Positions 38,143-50,658 of a stretch of 64,000 nucleotides of DNA are shown one piece after another. This DNA is from Spirodela intermedia (taxonomy: Eukaryota > Streptophyta > Magnoliopsida > Alismatales > Araceae). The position numbers and the translations under genes were made by a program. Positions within the stretch are counted from its first letter, which is position 1. Each line of letters begins with the position of its first letter. The notes beneath the pieces are model-generated. The model saw nothing but the letters and a program-made list of their open reading frames with translations, ran no database searches and was not told the origin of the DNA. The DNA is taken from NCBI GenBank assembly GCA_902729315.2, contig LR746278.1, positions 2,923,501 to 2,987,500 of the forward strand. The letters run 5' to 3'.

Positions 38143-39540
38143 AACTATATCCAATATTAGAGGATCCTCCTTTCAAATTTCTACTATTTATAATGAAATT
38201 ACGATTGACTTCAAGGGATCAGCTCTCTCAACACAATGGTATAATTTCCATAGAGATCCCACCCCTCAAAGGTAGTTCCTAACTCACAACATCACATACT
38301 TAGGCCTAAGTACACTTCTCCTTAGAGAACAACACCCTCATAGGTAAATTTGACTTTGAGCACCTCATGCCTTAGCCTTACCTTTTATTTGTCCACCACC
38401 CATATTATATTAAGACTTTATAAAAAAACACAGCTTTTAGTGCAGTGGACGGATTTGTATGTTGATGTAGATGATAAAAAATGATGACGCTTTAATTCAT
38501 TCTTTAAAGTATGTAGTTGTTTTCATTTAGATGATTGAGTAGGATTACTTCTCTTACTTTTGTGACTAATATGAATAAATATTTCTCTATTCAACATAAT
38601 TTTATTTGTTCCCAACTCCCTCTACTTATACTTCAACATATGAAAGCACTCATATTATTTCGAATATCTTCTTATTGCTTCACAAATATTTTAGTGACTT
38701 TTAGCTACTTTTTACTTCTAAACTATTTACCCTAGTGATAGTTGTTTTTGATATATTGTATGAAGATTCATACTTTATTGATGATATTTTTTTGTTTCAA
38801 GGTTTTCCTTAGAGGAGATTGTTTGTCTTGTCTTTTATCTACGCCTTCTACTAATGAGTTATCGTCTAAAATCTAGGCTTCTAACTAGCAAAAATACTTG
38901 TTTTCAAGTCTTCGTACTCGTAGAAATTCAATTGATTAGTGAAAATACTTATTTTCAAGATCAAGTTATGATATTTTCATTGAGCCTATCATTTACTCCA
39001 CGTACTATGATAATATGTTACCATCTAAACTATGAGAGGCTGACCTTAAGTCTTAATTTGCTTCAAAACATATAGGTCTCTTACAACTAGTCTTTGAGGT
39101 TTCTATCTAGAGATATGTGCAACTTTCATATTAATCTTTCATTTAATATCAGTTTGAAGCTTGGTTGTTTAGGTTCCTTCATGATTGCTGCATCATCTAG
39201 AATTTACTAAATGGAGTTGCTCTTGAATTTTCTTGAACGATTTGTCCTAGCACATCATCGATGGTCTTGACGAATCTTCAGACTGAAGACTTCATGCACA
39301 ATGGTGCAACACCCACATGTGCCAGCACAACACATGTGCTCTTAATCTAGACCCTCTTAAGAGATGTGACATCCTTGTTAAATGTTGCGAGTGGTGATAG
39401 TCTTATTTCAGCTCTTCAAATTGCTAGAGATCTAACGACATCTCAACTAGAGTGATGATAGATTCAAGGGAGAGGACAACTAGTTCAAGTTAGTTGATGT
39501 CACCACGCCTTCTAGTTCACCCAATCTTCTAGATCCAAGA
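38142..39540. other. intergenic, no gene seen
   Basis: AT-rich with decayed repeat sequence. A short direct repeat (aaatacttgttttcaag / aaatacttattttcaag) is at 38890 and 38944. No supported coding frame. Confidence 0.4.
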
Positions 39541-39544
39541 ATGC

Positions 39545-39700
39545 TACTCCACCTTGTCATCAAAAGTTGAAACATTTCTTTGACATGGATGTGGCTCAAT
39601 CAAAACAAGATATATTTATTTCTCAACAAAAATATGTTATTGACTTTCTAAAGGATACTAAAAAATTCAATTATAAACTTATAGGTACCCATATATTTTG
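39545..39700 (+). pseudogene. Copia-type reverse transcriptase fragment
   Basis: The plus-strand frame reads HFFDMDVAQSKQDIFISQQ followed by KYVIDFLKDT. This matches the well-known Copia polyprotein stretch around 'GIEVAxSKxGIFISQxKYVLDLL' near the end of the RT domain. Substitutions at key glycines, the short length and stops on both sides show it is dead. The surrounding 39240-39540 and 39700-39900 are probably further decayed element sequence. Confidence 0.6.
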
Positions 39701-40422
39701 AATCATAAATTCAAAAATACATAATAAATTAGACTTTTAAATAAATTGATGAATCAATATCTTGTGTGAAAGGTAATTAACTCTTTTCACACTAGACCAA
39801 ACATGGTGTAGTAAATAAGAGTTCTTAATTGATTTATGCTTTTAAATCATAGTCCTGAAATGATTTATACTTAGGCTAAGTTCGTTCTAAACTAAGCCTA
39901 AGTAAACATAGTCCCGAAATGATGATGTAAAAGTAAATATGTGACTGCAAATATAAGAACATTACGCTGGTTGAGGGTTTGTGGTGAATCAGACGTCCTA
40001 ATGACCTCAGCACACACCCTTGCAGGGCTTCCGTCGCCTCCCAAACCCTTTTTGACAGGGGATTGAGAGAGCAGCATCACAGGGTTCGTCTCTTGATGGC
40101 TAAGGAAAGCTCAAAGGCTCTAGAGGGACCGTTCCCACACTTCCTGAGCCGTCCGGGGCGGAGAGAATCACGTCTTCCCTCCTTTCCAAGGCAGCTAAAC
40201 CTTCTTCCCCTCAGATGGGCTCCGCCAACTGCGCCATGAATCAGATGGGTCATCCCTTCCCCCCCACCGATCTTTAAAGTTTATCCTGGGGTCTTTAGGT
40301 GATCCGGCGATGGCGAAAGCGGCCAGAGTCGTTCACTTTTGGAGCCCGCCACCTCTTTTAAAGGAGGGATTCTACGTTCTTTGAACCGCTTCGGCGACTA
40401 GGTAGCTGAGAGCTTACCTGCC

Positions 40423-41272
40423 ATGGCGAACAAAGTATGGGTCTTCACCAGTCTCCTCCTCGTCGAGTGCCATCTAGGTATGCTGTCTTTCTCCTCCGGA
40501 AGGGCCACGCCCTCGCCGCCGGCCACCTCCTCTGGCCGCCGCCCGCTTGAGAGGCACAGGAAAGCGGAGTCTATCGTGCCCTTACAAACCCTAACTCCGC
40601 CGGAGGGGAACACCACGTTCATCGGCGGCACAACGTGGTGCGTGGCTCGGCCGGGAGCTGCTCAGGTGGCCGTGCAGGTGGCGCTGGACTGGGCGTGCGG
40701 GGACGGTGGCGGCGCCGACTGCTCGCCGGTGCAGCCCGGGGGAGCCTGCTTCGAGCCGGACTACCTCCTTTCTCACGCCTCCTACGTCTTCAACAGCTAC
40801 TACCAGCAGAACGGCAACTCCGACGTCGCCTGCAACTTCGGCGGCACTGCCATCATGACCACCCTTGACCCCAGTGAGCTCCACATCCCACCTCTGTTCT
40901 CTCTCTCTCTCTCCCTCCCCCCTCTCGTTCTCTCTCTGGCTGCCAACACGACAACTGTGTAAAATGGCTTGCCCAACCAGTCAGATCATATTGAGCCGTC
41001 TGGTCAGTAGACCCAATTCCATCATACATGATCGATTTTTCTAATCTTCTTGCAGGCTACGGGTCGTGCAAGTTCCTGGCCTCGGGGTGAGTATCCGGCC
41101 CGCACAGATTTCATCGAACGGTTCTAATAGATTGACCCGAGAAATTCTAATTTTATTTATTAATCCAAAAACGAAAAAATGGCACAGGCCCGGATCTGGC
41201 ACCCCGCCACCGCCATCTTTCCCAGTCGGAGCCTCGGCCTTCGGGATCCTCCTCTACGCTCTGATCCATTGA
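40423..41272 (+). CDS. X8-domain (CBM43) GPI-anchored protein, callose-binding type
   Basis: Small secreted protein of 188 residues from three exons: 40423-40873, 41056-41086, 41188-41272. The X8 domain begins at WCVARP (72-77) and has the six expected cysteines: 73, 92, 100, 109, 137 and 155. It also has the family words CFEPDYLLSHASYVFNSYYQ and CNFGGTA, and ends SYGSCKF. The N-terminus has a hydrophobic stretch consistent with a signal peptide. A proline-rich linker (167-173) leads to a hydrophobic C-terminus (GASAFGILLYALIH) typical of GPI attachment. X8/PDCB proteins bind beta-1,3-glucan at the wall and plasmodesmata. Binding and location here are inferred. The 31-base middle exon is small but keeps frame and the last cysteine, supporting the model. 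Confidence 0.88.
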
Positions 41273-42118
41273 TCTCGTCCGTTGATCAGCTGTTCCCTGG
41301 ATCACGAGGACTTCATCACTGTCCGTCAGCACTTCGGTGGAAGGCTGAGATTCCATCATCATGCCCCCATTTCTCGCTTTTGTACGATCGAACACGAGAC
41401 TAAAGTAAATTTTTATAGCCCGCTGGGTGTTCTCTTGATCACTCATTTCATGAGGGTTTTTTCGCTCTTTTCCTCGATCTTTGCAATGCCCGTGGTCGGT
41501 TGTCCACCTTTTAGCCCAATAGATTTTGTAATAGCTTACACTAGTTGACTAGCTTACATCGTAGTCAACTGGCTTACGTCATAGTCAACTAGTTTCACTA
41601 TTTTAAAACCCTTAGTTCTTGGAAGCCTACCATCTTGGTGCAGCCACTTGGTTTGGTTCCTGTTCTTGCATAGAACACAGCTATGAGCTATCTGCTACAG
41701 AGATTTGCAGGGCAAGACGAGGGATTTTCTATCGAAATATAAGTAACCAGGGGAGTGGGGAGAGGAGGGTCAACGCTCCTCTAGTGCCATGATTATGGAA
41801 CAAAGGAGAGGATTGCCGCCTGTTCATGAGTATATCTACCCTGCATAATCATGCTTTCCAGATACGGAACTCTCCTCCAGTTTTCTAATTTTTCTGACTC
41901 AGATTGCGGTGCTGCTGCTTCTTTTTTTTGGTTGATCTTTCTTATCCTAACCAGAAAGGAATCCAGATCCCATGATGCAGGGGAAAACACATCAGATGGA
42001 GCAAGAAGCGGAGGGGGATTAGATCCCGTTCAACAAGCAGGAGGGAGGCATTTACATCCACAGGACGATGAGAATTGAGAATTTCTGGAGCGGCAGGATC
42101 AGATTAAGAGCAAACACC
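41273..42118. other. 3' region between X8 gene and PSAK
   Basis: Convergent 3' regions. Repeated words TAGTTGACTAGC / TAGTCAACTGGC / TAGTCAACTAG occur at 41540-41590. No conserved frame is seen; the short frames are in untranslated or intergenic DNA. Confidence 0.5.
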
Positions 42119-42666
42119 TTACAATGCACCAATGTTCTTGAGACCGAGAACAATCCCGACGCCCAAGATGTGGCCGACGGTTCCGCAGGCCAGGGTGTCG
42201 GCCAGGGTGAAGCCGGCGGGGTCGCCGGTCTGAAGGCCGGAGTCCCTCACCTCCAGCTTCAGCCCGGCGGTGGCCTTCCGGTTGGCAGATGGAGCCAGTC
42301 CGAAGCGTCCGGCGAACAGCATCAGGCTCGTGGTGGTCACCATTATCTGAACAAATAGGGCAAACAAGAAAAATCAGTGATCCTCTTTGATTAGGGCAAT
42401 ATTTCCGCAGATCTGAGGCTTACGATGTTGGTCGATGAACCGATGAAGTCGCAGCGAGCTCCTAGGGCACCATTTCCGCGGCGCCTCACCGCCGGCAGCA
42501 TCGCCTGCACAGCGCAAGGGATTAAAATACGCACCAGATCTGGATCTAAGAGTTCGCCGGCGAAAGGATCGGACAAGGAGCTCACCACAGATGGCTTGGA
42601 CGATTTGAGGCCGGAGAACTGAGGGAGCGTGGTCACGGCCGGGCTGGAGCTGATCTTGGCGGCCAT
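42119..42666 (-). CDS. PSAK: photosystem I reaction centre subunit PsaK, chloroplast precursor
   Basis: Nuclear-encoded thylakoid subunit at the edge of photosystem I that helps bind light-harvesting antenna. Exons in gene order are 42586-42666, 42424-42504 and 42119-42346, giving 129 residues, the usual precursor length. The N-terminus ([11 protein letters not shown], serine-rich, no acidic residues) is a transit peptide. Mature-protein hallmarks are [29 protein letters not shown] and [14 protein letters not shown], then a second membrane segment ending GLKNIGAL. Both introns are short (81 and 77 bases) with GT-AG ends. The gene is convergent with the X8 gene and divergent from SEC22. Confidence 0.96.
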
Positions 42667-42820
42667 GGCGGTCGTCTTCCTTCCCTTCTGGCCTGCTCGG
42701 GGATGCCTGGTGATGGATGAAGAAGCTCTCGCCCACTCTCCTTCCTCCCCTCTCCTTTTGAAAGCAGGATTTCCGGCGGGGAGGATTTTGTGGCCTCCGA
42801 CGCGAGGGAGGGATTCTGAT

Positions 42821-42905
42821 TGCCAACGTGGCGGCCGTTGATTAGATATGTGTCTGGATAGGATTTACCTCCTGTGGTCTTCCGTTGAGATCCTCCGGAT
42901 AAGCG
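42821..42905. promoter_or_regulatory. possible light-response elements upstream of PSAK
   Basis: An ACGTGG G-box-like core (about 42823) and a GGATAAG I-box-like word (about 42896) lie 150-240 bases upstream of the PSAK start. This pairing is typical of photosynthetic genes. Short motifs like these occur by chance, so the call is tentative. Confidence 0.3.
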
Positions 42906-43267
42906 GGCCCCACACCCTAAATGGGCTCACTGTCGTTCAAAGTAGGATGGTTCTCTGCAGGCCCACCAAGCGACCTCTCCGATTGGCGATTTATCTGGGT
43001 CGTTATTGGGTCTCACCCACTGTCAATTTTCTAGGCCCAATGTATTCCTCTGGCAACCCAAGTGCGCTGTTCAGGTATTTCTTTTTTTAATAAAAAAATA
43101 GATATTTTATGTTTTTACTCCTTTTTTTTAGTGGTTCTCCAGGCGGAGATCACATTAATATAATAAACTATAATTTATTAGTTTATAATTATCCTAATGT
43201 GATTAGTAGTATTCTCTTATAATTCAATGGTTTATTTTATTTTAAAAATTAAAATATTTAATAATAA

Positions 43268-43495
43268 TAATAACCCAAACGTGAGAGATATATTTTGATT
43301 TTTTGTAGATGAACGATAATTTCCTAAAAAGGGATATTTTAAACAAATAGCCCAAAAGTGATATGGAGATATCTTGATTTTGTTTTCAGATGAATGATAA
43401 TTTCCTAAAAAATGAATTTATGATAAAAAAAAACCCAAAAGTGATATGGAGATATCTTGAATTTTTTTTGATGAACGATAATTTCCTAAAAAAGA
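43268..43495. repeat. three tandem copies of an 80-base unit
   Basis: GATAATTTCCTAAAAA recurs at about 43315, 43394 and 43475, each preceded by CCCAAA(A/C)GTGA, GATAT(A/C)TTGA(A)TTTT and GATGAA(C/T). It lies between PSAK and SEC22 and has no coding role. Confidence 0.8.
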
Positions 43496-43699
43496 AACTA
43501 AGACACGAATGACGTGTCGGATTGGTGCCCGGAAAGCTAACGGGGAGTTATTCTCGGGTTTCAGATATCGATTCCGACTTGACTCGGTTGCATAATTCGG
43601 TTCCATAACGGATCTAGACCCTGTGGGTCTGGATCCACATAAATGCCATCGTGACACGGTTACGGAAAACGAGTCATCGAGTCCGGCGGCAGGGGCAGG

Positions 43700-45919
43700 C
43701 GGACTACCTCTCTTCCTTCTCTGCCGGTCTGCGATCTCCACCGAGGTGGATCTCCTCCCTTCTCCTCTCCTCCTCCGGCGGTCGTCGGTCTCCACTGGGG
43801 TGGATCTTCGTGCCTGTAACGGCCTCTGCCGGTTGACGTTCATCGCCAGGGTGTGTCTCCGCTGTCCCTGCCCCTTTGTTCTCGTCCGCTCGAGTGGATC
43901 TCCGCATTCACTATCCCATTTTCCGGTGAGTTCATCGTATGTATTCCCCTGATATTAATTGTATCTTTATTCCACAATTTATGTATGCTTCATGCTCCCG
44001 GATCGTGATGACGTCTTGTCATGTTGTTTTATGAAGGTAGAAAGTCGGTCCTTCCTGGATCAGATGTTGGATTTATCATGAATTTATCCATATAGACGTT
44101 TGGGGTCTTGGAGTTCCCGAAACTAGGGTGATAATTTCACAGGTTCAGATAGTTTGTGTGCCAATTAAAATCAGTTGTGCATATATTTGAGGCATCTTTT
44201 AATTATAATGTTTAATTTTCTACTTGTGCTTCATAAAATTGCGTGCGGGTGGGCCTTTTACCTGATCCCTTTTATATACGTACTCGTACTCCAAATGCAG
44301 ATTCAATTACAGGGATCATTTATTTTCGTCATACTTAGGGGAAAACATTAATGAGCGCCGGTTAAGGGTGTTTTTTTCTCATCTTGCTATCGGCGTGAAC
44401 TTGAGGAGTAGAGGACATGGACAATAGGGTGGAAACATAGAAAACTGTACCAGCAAGCCGCTAAGTTGACAGCGTAGGCTGCAGTAAAGGAAGTGGAGGC
44501 AAATTATATCCGGAGCATTTGAAGAATTATGAGGGGATTGGTTTGTTTAAGGAGATATAGAGCCAGAAACCTGGTCTTGACGGGAATGAACTAGTAGTAT
44601 GTACAGGAATCTCTATCATTGCTGATGCAAGAGGTTCTAGTCTCAGGGCTTTCCACAGGGGAGAATTTTTTTTCCTATCTTCTGCTATACTTAGTGCAGG
44701 CTACGACCTTATCTTCTTAGCTATTATGTAGTGAATATAAATAACCCTGATCCTTGTCCAATTCACAGTTTACCCGAGAAAGCCGCTGTGTTCCTAAAAC
44801 ATTACGAAATGATTGGCATACGTCATCATGGCACTAAGTGGTTAAACAGGAATGGCATGTGTAAGAATGATAGTAATTTACAATGTGAATAACGATCAAC
44901 CCGCTTGCTACAGGCAAAACATGATTAAACCCCAAGCACTATGCGGTCTGTTACGTCTTATAATTTAACATTTTATTGCGGTACCTCTGAGTTTAATACG
45001 AGATAAAGATACTGCTAACACCTGATGCCATTGAAACATTGTGTCCGTATTTTCTGGCTTCACCTACAAATTAATTCATCATTTGTACGGTGTCTATATG
45101 CATATACGAAAAAGAATCGTATTAGGCCTCTTACTTTTGCCCAATGTATTTCTGAAACTGATATGTTTAGAAGTTGATTTTTTTTTAATCCACAAGCACT
45201 TATAATTAAGTATATCCCTTCGCCCCTTGGTTTAGGATGATATGTGAACCTTTCCGTCATTACTAAATGCCAAGGTTAAATTTCGGTATACACTGTGTTG
45301 GTAATATCATAGTGACGCAGCTTGCTGGTCCGTCGTTATCATGGAAACATAGTAAATAAGGGTTTCTTTCGTTTACCATAAAGAAATTGAGCTTTAAAAG
45401 GGGTACACCATGAAATTTTATTTCTTAATTTACTACCATTTATTTGATTTTGTTTAGTGTACCTGGACCTTGATGCCACAGAACATCCAAAGTGTAGTTC
45501 TAATTCTCTGTCTAGCTACTTTGCAAGTGGAGCTCACTGTTTTGTTTGTAACATGCAAAACTATTGACTGTTGCATTTTTATTTTTTTTATTTGGTCCCT
45601 GGGCTGTTAAAATTGCATTCTTTTCAGTACTGTGACATTGTTGAGAATGTCTAAAGCCTGATTTTTCTCCCCTTTTCTCTGGTTAAGTTTTTTGAAATTT
45701 GCAGATATAGGATCTAAGTAAAGCTACTTTTGTAAATATACAAGTGAAAATTCATTCAAAAGGTCTTTAAATCCAGTTTAGTTTATTGTTTTTAAATGTA
45801 TCCTCCGAAAAGGAAAGATGTTTTAATTTCCCCTCTTTATGAACCATATTTATATATTCCTGCTTAGTATCAGTGACCTATTTTATAACCTTGTTTGTTT
45901 TTTCCTGATGATTGGGCAG
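43700..45919 (+). other. probable SEC22 5' leader exon and 2-kb leader intron
   Basis: A pyrimidine- and GC-rich leader (about 43700-43925) ends at TTTCCG|GTGAGT (intron from 43926). An acceptor TTGGGCAG ends at 45919, 38 bases before the SEC22 start. The leader has imperfect repeats of TCCAC(C/T)G(A/G)GGTGGATCT. Leader introns of this size are common in plant housekeeping genes. The long intron shows no gene of its own. Confidence 0.5.
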
Positions 45920-45957
45920 ATAATATTAGAAATACTTCTCCCTCTGAGGATAATACG

Positions 45958-48900
45958 ATGGTCAAGCTGACAATGATCGCTCGTGTCACTGATGGCCTTC
46001 CATTGGCTGAAGGATTAGATGATAGCCGTGACCAGAAGGATGCTGACTTATATAAGCAGCAAGCTAAGCTTTTGTTCAAGAATCTGTCAAAAGGGCATAA
46101 TGAAGCCTCAAGAATGTCTATTGAGACTGGCTCTTACTTCTTTCAGTATCCTTTAAATTTCGCATTCGTCATAAACCAACTGTTGTTAAATTTATTTTCA
46201 TGTAAGCTACTCATATAAACACACACACACATCTATGTATAAACTTTTCCCGAGTTTTGTAGCATAATCCTCATGGTTCGGACTGTTTCTTAATCGGTGC
46301 AAAAAGTGAGGAATCTGTTCATGAATATGCAAACTAAGTTTTCACACGTGTCACAAAATGATGAAAGGGTTTGTCATTCATTTTGAAGTTTTTTCGATAA
46401 ATTATTGCAAACCGGTGCCTAAGCATATGCCAAGACTAATCTCTACACCAAAAATAAGGTTTTTATTGTGAATATAAGGACTTTGAGTACTCTTTGGTTC
46501 ATATAATGAGTATTTTGATCTAATATATTGATCCTGAGATTTTTCACCCCCACTGCCTTGACATAATTTTTTAGTTACATCATCGAAGGACGTGTCTGCT
46601 ATTTAACACTCTGTGATCGCTCTTATCCAAAGAAGCTTGCTTTTCAATATCTAGAAGACCTTAAAAATGAATTCGAGAGGGTCAACGGGAACCAGATTGA
46701 AACTGCTGCAAGACCCTATGCGTTCATAAAATTTGGTATGCTACGATATCTGTTTCTTGGTTGTTATTTTTCCAATATTTTATTCATATTCCTTATTTTT
46801 GTCTGTTTTGGTTATTCTAAAGATACATTCATACAGAAGACCAAGAAATTGTACTCCGACACACATACTCAACGTAATATTGCAAAATTGAATGACGAAC
46901 TGTACGAAGTTCATCAGATAATGACCCGTAATGTTCAAGAAGTTCTGGGTGTTGGTGAAAAGCTTGATCGTAAGTATTCATATCCATGCTCTTTTGACTT
47001 TAATTCAGTCTTTCGTGTTTCATATGGTTGATTATTTTCTCCAATGATTGAATTTTTGTTCTTATTATTAAATTCCTTGCTAGATATGAAGAAGTTAGTT
47101 GGTACGTTTTCAAATAGAGGGTTGGTGTGGAGTTTATTATAAGAAACCTTCAAAAGATTTATAGTTTATTTATTATGGCCGTGCAACCACTGTCTCCTTC
47201 AAGTGTAAGGTCTCTAAAACGGGAGGCTCAGTAATGAAGGTAATGCCAGTAAGTGTAGAAAAGACTATATAAGGTTTACAAAGGTGTTTACTTTGTTGTG
47301 CCTTTGGTTATACATAAAATCCAGGCTTCATTTTAGTGTTTTGGAAAGAGAATGACCAATTAAATTACAGACGTAGATAAACTAGAAGCTAGATATTTAA
47401 GGGAAGAACAATCGAGCTAAAGCTGTGCTTTTGCTTTCGAAATGAATGTGGAAGTCTCAGAAACTGCCTAGCTACAGAGAGAATGTGAATGAAATGTGAA
47501 TGTAATTGAATCTAGTGCTACTAGTGTACCTCGCCTATTTTGAGATAGGTCATCATAACTGATGTAACAATTAATGCTGCTAGAAAAGGGGACCAAATGA
47601 GTTATTAGTAAATGTCGTAGATGCCGCAGTTGTGTTTCCCACGAATGTGATCCGCTGAAGTGTAATCTAATGAAGGAAATTCAAGAAAAAGTAGTATGAA
47701 CTGTCCTACACACTTACTCTTCAAAGAAAAGCGAATGGTGTCGAAATGTTGCAGTTTTCCGTTTGGGAAAGATGGGAACACCATCATTTTATTAGAATCG
47801 GCCTTGTACTTTTTCGAAGAAATGAAGTAGAAAGACGGAAAAAATTGCAAGCATGTCAGGTGCCGCAATTCATTTCAGAATTAGTCCTGTGAGGCAATAT
47901 TTACTGTTCTTGAGCCATTTCCCTAAATATATTTCTCATGACACTACCGGATGAACTCCTGAAAAATGTCAGATATAATTTCTGAACAGAAATCTGTCAA
48001 AATTTGCACATTTAACCACATCCATGAATTAAATTCTCTTACATGTTTATCTTTAACCCTCTACTAATCAGAAAGGCACAGTATATTACTCCAAGCTCAT
48101 AAAGTTTACTCTTTTTTTGGGGGGGGACATTGTTGCACGGCCAGTTTGTAATTCATTTTGGGATTTGTCAATTTTTAAAGATAAAAATCTGTCGCTCTTC
48201 TGTGTCCTTTCTATCCAAATCAGGCCTCTAGTCTCCCTATCCTCGGCTAATTTTGCATGTTGAAACTTAACTTTGATTGTATTTTTGTATGATGACCAAA
48301 TTCATACCTCCTACCTTTCTATTTTGATTATTTCCATGCAAGACGTGCGACTATTGATTACAGAACGCCCTCAAAGACCTTTTTTATCATTTTCTGAAGG
48401 GCTTGTAGCATCTCTGCTAGTTAGAAGAGCTCATGGTACGAAACATGTATTAAAGCATAAATGTTGCCTGTGAACCTGACAACTGAGATGGTTTGGATTG
48501 CATAGCTCTAACTTGTATGAGTCAAACAAACCTAACTTTGATGCTTCAGCGGTGCATCATATTCCTAAATGTGAGATCTTCATGATTATTCATCCACAGT
48601 GGCTACTAAGTGGCCTTGGGTATTCAAATCATTGATTTTGCCTTCGGACAGAGACGAAACATATTCATATGAGAATATGAACATTAGTCGCCCTCCTCCT
48701 CCTCCTCCTCACCTGTTTATATAGGGAGAGGAGAGTAGGCATTTACACCATACGACCTGATGTGGGATGGCCTAATGGACCCATGAGACTTAAATGACTG
48801 TCTAATACATGAAGATAGTGGGCCGTTTGCATCCGTATTATAATAGACCATCCTGTTAGTTTTTTCACTTACTGAATTCTTTCCATAGAAACGATGGGTG

Positions 48901-49552
48901 AAATCCCTCATTACTTGACACGACCACAATGAATGAATCCGAGGAATTTACATACGAGCATAGACGCGCATGTCTTTTTGGTACATGGTTTTGGTGTCGA
49001 ATTCAAAGTTCAATTTGATGCCAGAATTGGATAATTATTGTATGAAGAAATTGTAGGCCTGAATTGTGACATTGACGGCTTGAATTCCTTGGGTTAGCAG
49101 TAATTCCTTGTATTCTGAATAACTTTACAACGTTCTCTTGCTGTTTTGGTACAGAGGTGAGTGAAATGTCAAGCCGATTGACATCGGAATCCCGAGTCTA
49201 TGCCGAGAAAGCGAAAGATCTCAACCGACAGGTGGGCCCAGTATCCAATATTATTACCTTATTTCTTCATGCTTTTTTTTTTTTTTTTTCATGAAGCAGA
49301 TTGCCATCTTTAGCAATTAGGCTTTGACCTTGCACAATGACCTAGCTTCATTTGAACAATAATAATAATAATAAAAGTATTATTATTATTATTATTATTA
49401 TTAATTCGTGCCGTTCCCTCATCCTCTTCCTTCGAGTTTTCCTCACAGATCGCTGATCGTTGTCGCAGGCTCTTATCCGGAAGTGGGCCCCTGTGGCCAT
49501 TGTGCTTGGGATAGTCTTCCTCCTCTTCTGGGTGAGGCGCAGAATCTGGTGA
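45958..49552 (+). CDS. SEC22: vesicle transport protein SEC22 (R-SNARE, longin family)
   Basis: R-SNARE of ER-Golgi membrane fusion. Exons 45958-46145, 46575-46735, 46823-46969, 49155-49231 and 49469-49552 join in frame to 218 residues, the family's standard length. The longin domain covers about 1-125 (MVKLTMIARVTDGLPL, then FFHYIIEGRVCYLTLCD). The SNARE motif follows (NIAKLNDELYEVHQIMTRNV, VLGVGEKLDQVSEMSS), and a C-terminal membrane anchor (WAPVAIVLGIVFLLFWV) ends RRRIW. The first coding intron is a U12-type GT-AG intron (donor GTATCCTTT at 46146, branch TGCCTTGAC 46554-46562). Splicing there restores the conserved His-Tyr-Ile-Ile. Intron 3 is 2.2 kb. Confidence 0.96.
49357..49403. repeat. 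AAT/ATT inverted microsatellite
   Basis: (AAT)n followed after AAAAGT by (ATT)n forms a near-perfect palindrome in the last SEC22 intron, 65 bases before the final exon. Confidence 0.9.
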
Positions 49553-50623
49553 TCCTAAGCGAGCCCAAGGGCCAGCTTTTTTGCATCTACCGGTCCCCGG
49601 TGGTCTCCGGCAGAGCCGCCGCTGCCGGTCTGATCACCGATGGGCCTTCTCTCTGACCCCTTCCATGATGAGCATTGTGATCGCAGAAATCTCATGGCCC
49701 CTATTTTTCATATTACATATATCTAAAAATGAGGACAATTTGACTTTTTTTAAGGCTAGTGTACTGGTCTATTTTGATCCTATCGATATTATTCCTTGAT
49801 TAAGTGGCGCTCGGTGATTGCTCCTCTGACTTTTATTTTCATTTTTAATCAACTAGATGAGTTGAGAACATGGACCGTGTTCTTCCGACATGAGAAAGTC
49901 AACGTCAGCAAACGTAGGTCTTGATGTTACTATTATGGGTTTAACACTGTAATGATGTATGTCAACGCATTGCATTGACTAATTACCTTCCCCCCAGTTC
50001 AAGCTTTCTAAACGCCGACATTAAAGCTCCCTCTCTCTCTCTCTCTAATCATCTCTCCATTTATACTGAATGCATGCTGTCGAAACGGATTGTCCGAAAC
50101 GGACGACTTCCTTGTCGTAACCGCGGGATTCTAGTTGTCACGCAACTGTTCTCGGTTTTCACTGCTATTTCGGGAAACCCATGACATCCGTACGGCTCAA
50201 ACAAGGGCTCGGCTTGACCCGAGCCGCCGGCGCCTTTGTCAACCCTGGGGATCCAACGGCGTTGAATCATCCGCTCCCAGAGTGGATCAACTGATCGAAT
50301 CCTGACCGTCAGTCCAATATGATCTTCGACGGGGCCGTCGTTTTCTCTGAGCTGTGTTTGTCGGGTCAACAAGCGGGGCATTTCCAGAATTTAATTTGAC
50401 CCACCAGAACGAATAAATTCCGGGCCTGACACATTGACCCCATGTGGAGGGAGGAAATGCCAGGCCCCACCGCCACTACTGTTGACTGCCAGAGTCTTTC
50501 CCCACAATAAATGAGCTGAAATCAATTCTTCGGGCGCGGTTGCTCTGCCAAATCTTCTGGTAGTTAAATGCCATTGGCTAGTGCATTCCAGAGGGTGAGC
50601 TGCAATCAAGCCCACGCCTACCC

Positions 50624-50658
<35 letters not shown>

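Noticed and set aside
43418..43843. 141-codon minus-strand frame with Arg/Glu repeats upstream of SEC22
   Set aside because: It arises from repeated GGTGGATCT words in the probable SEC22 leader and has no family features.
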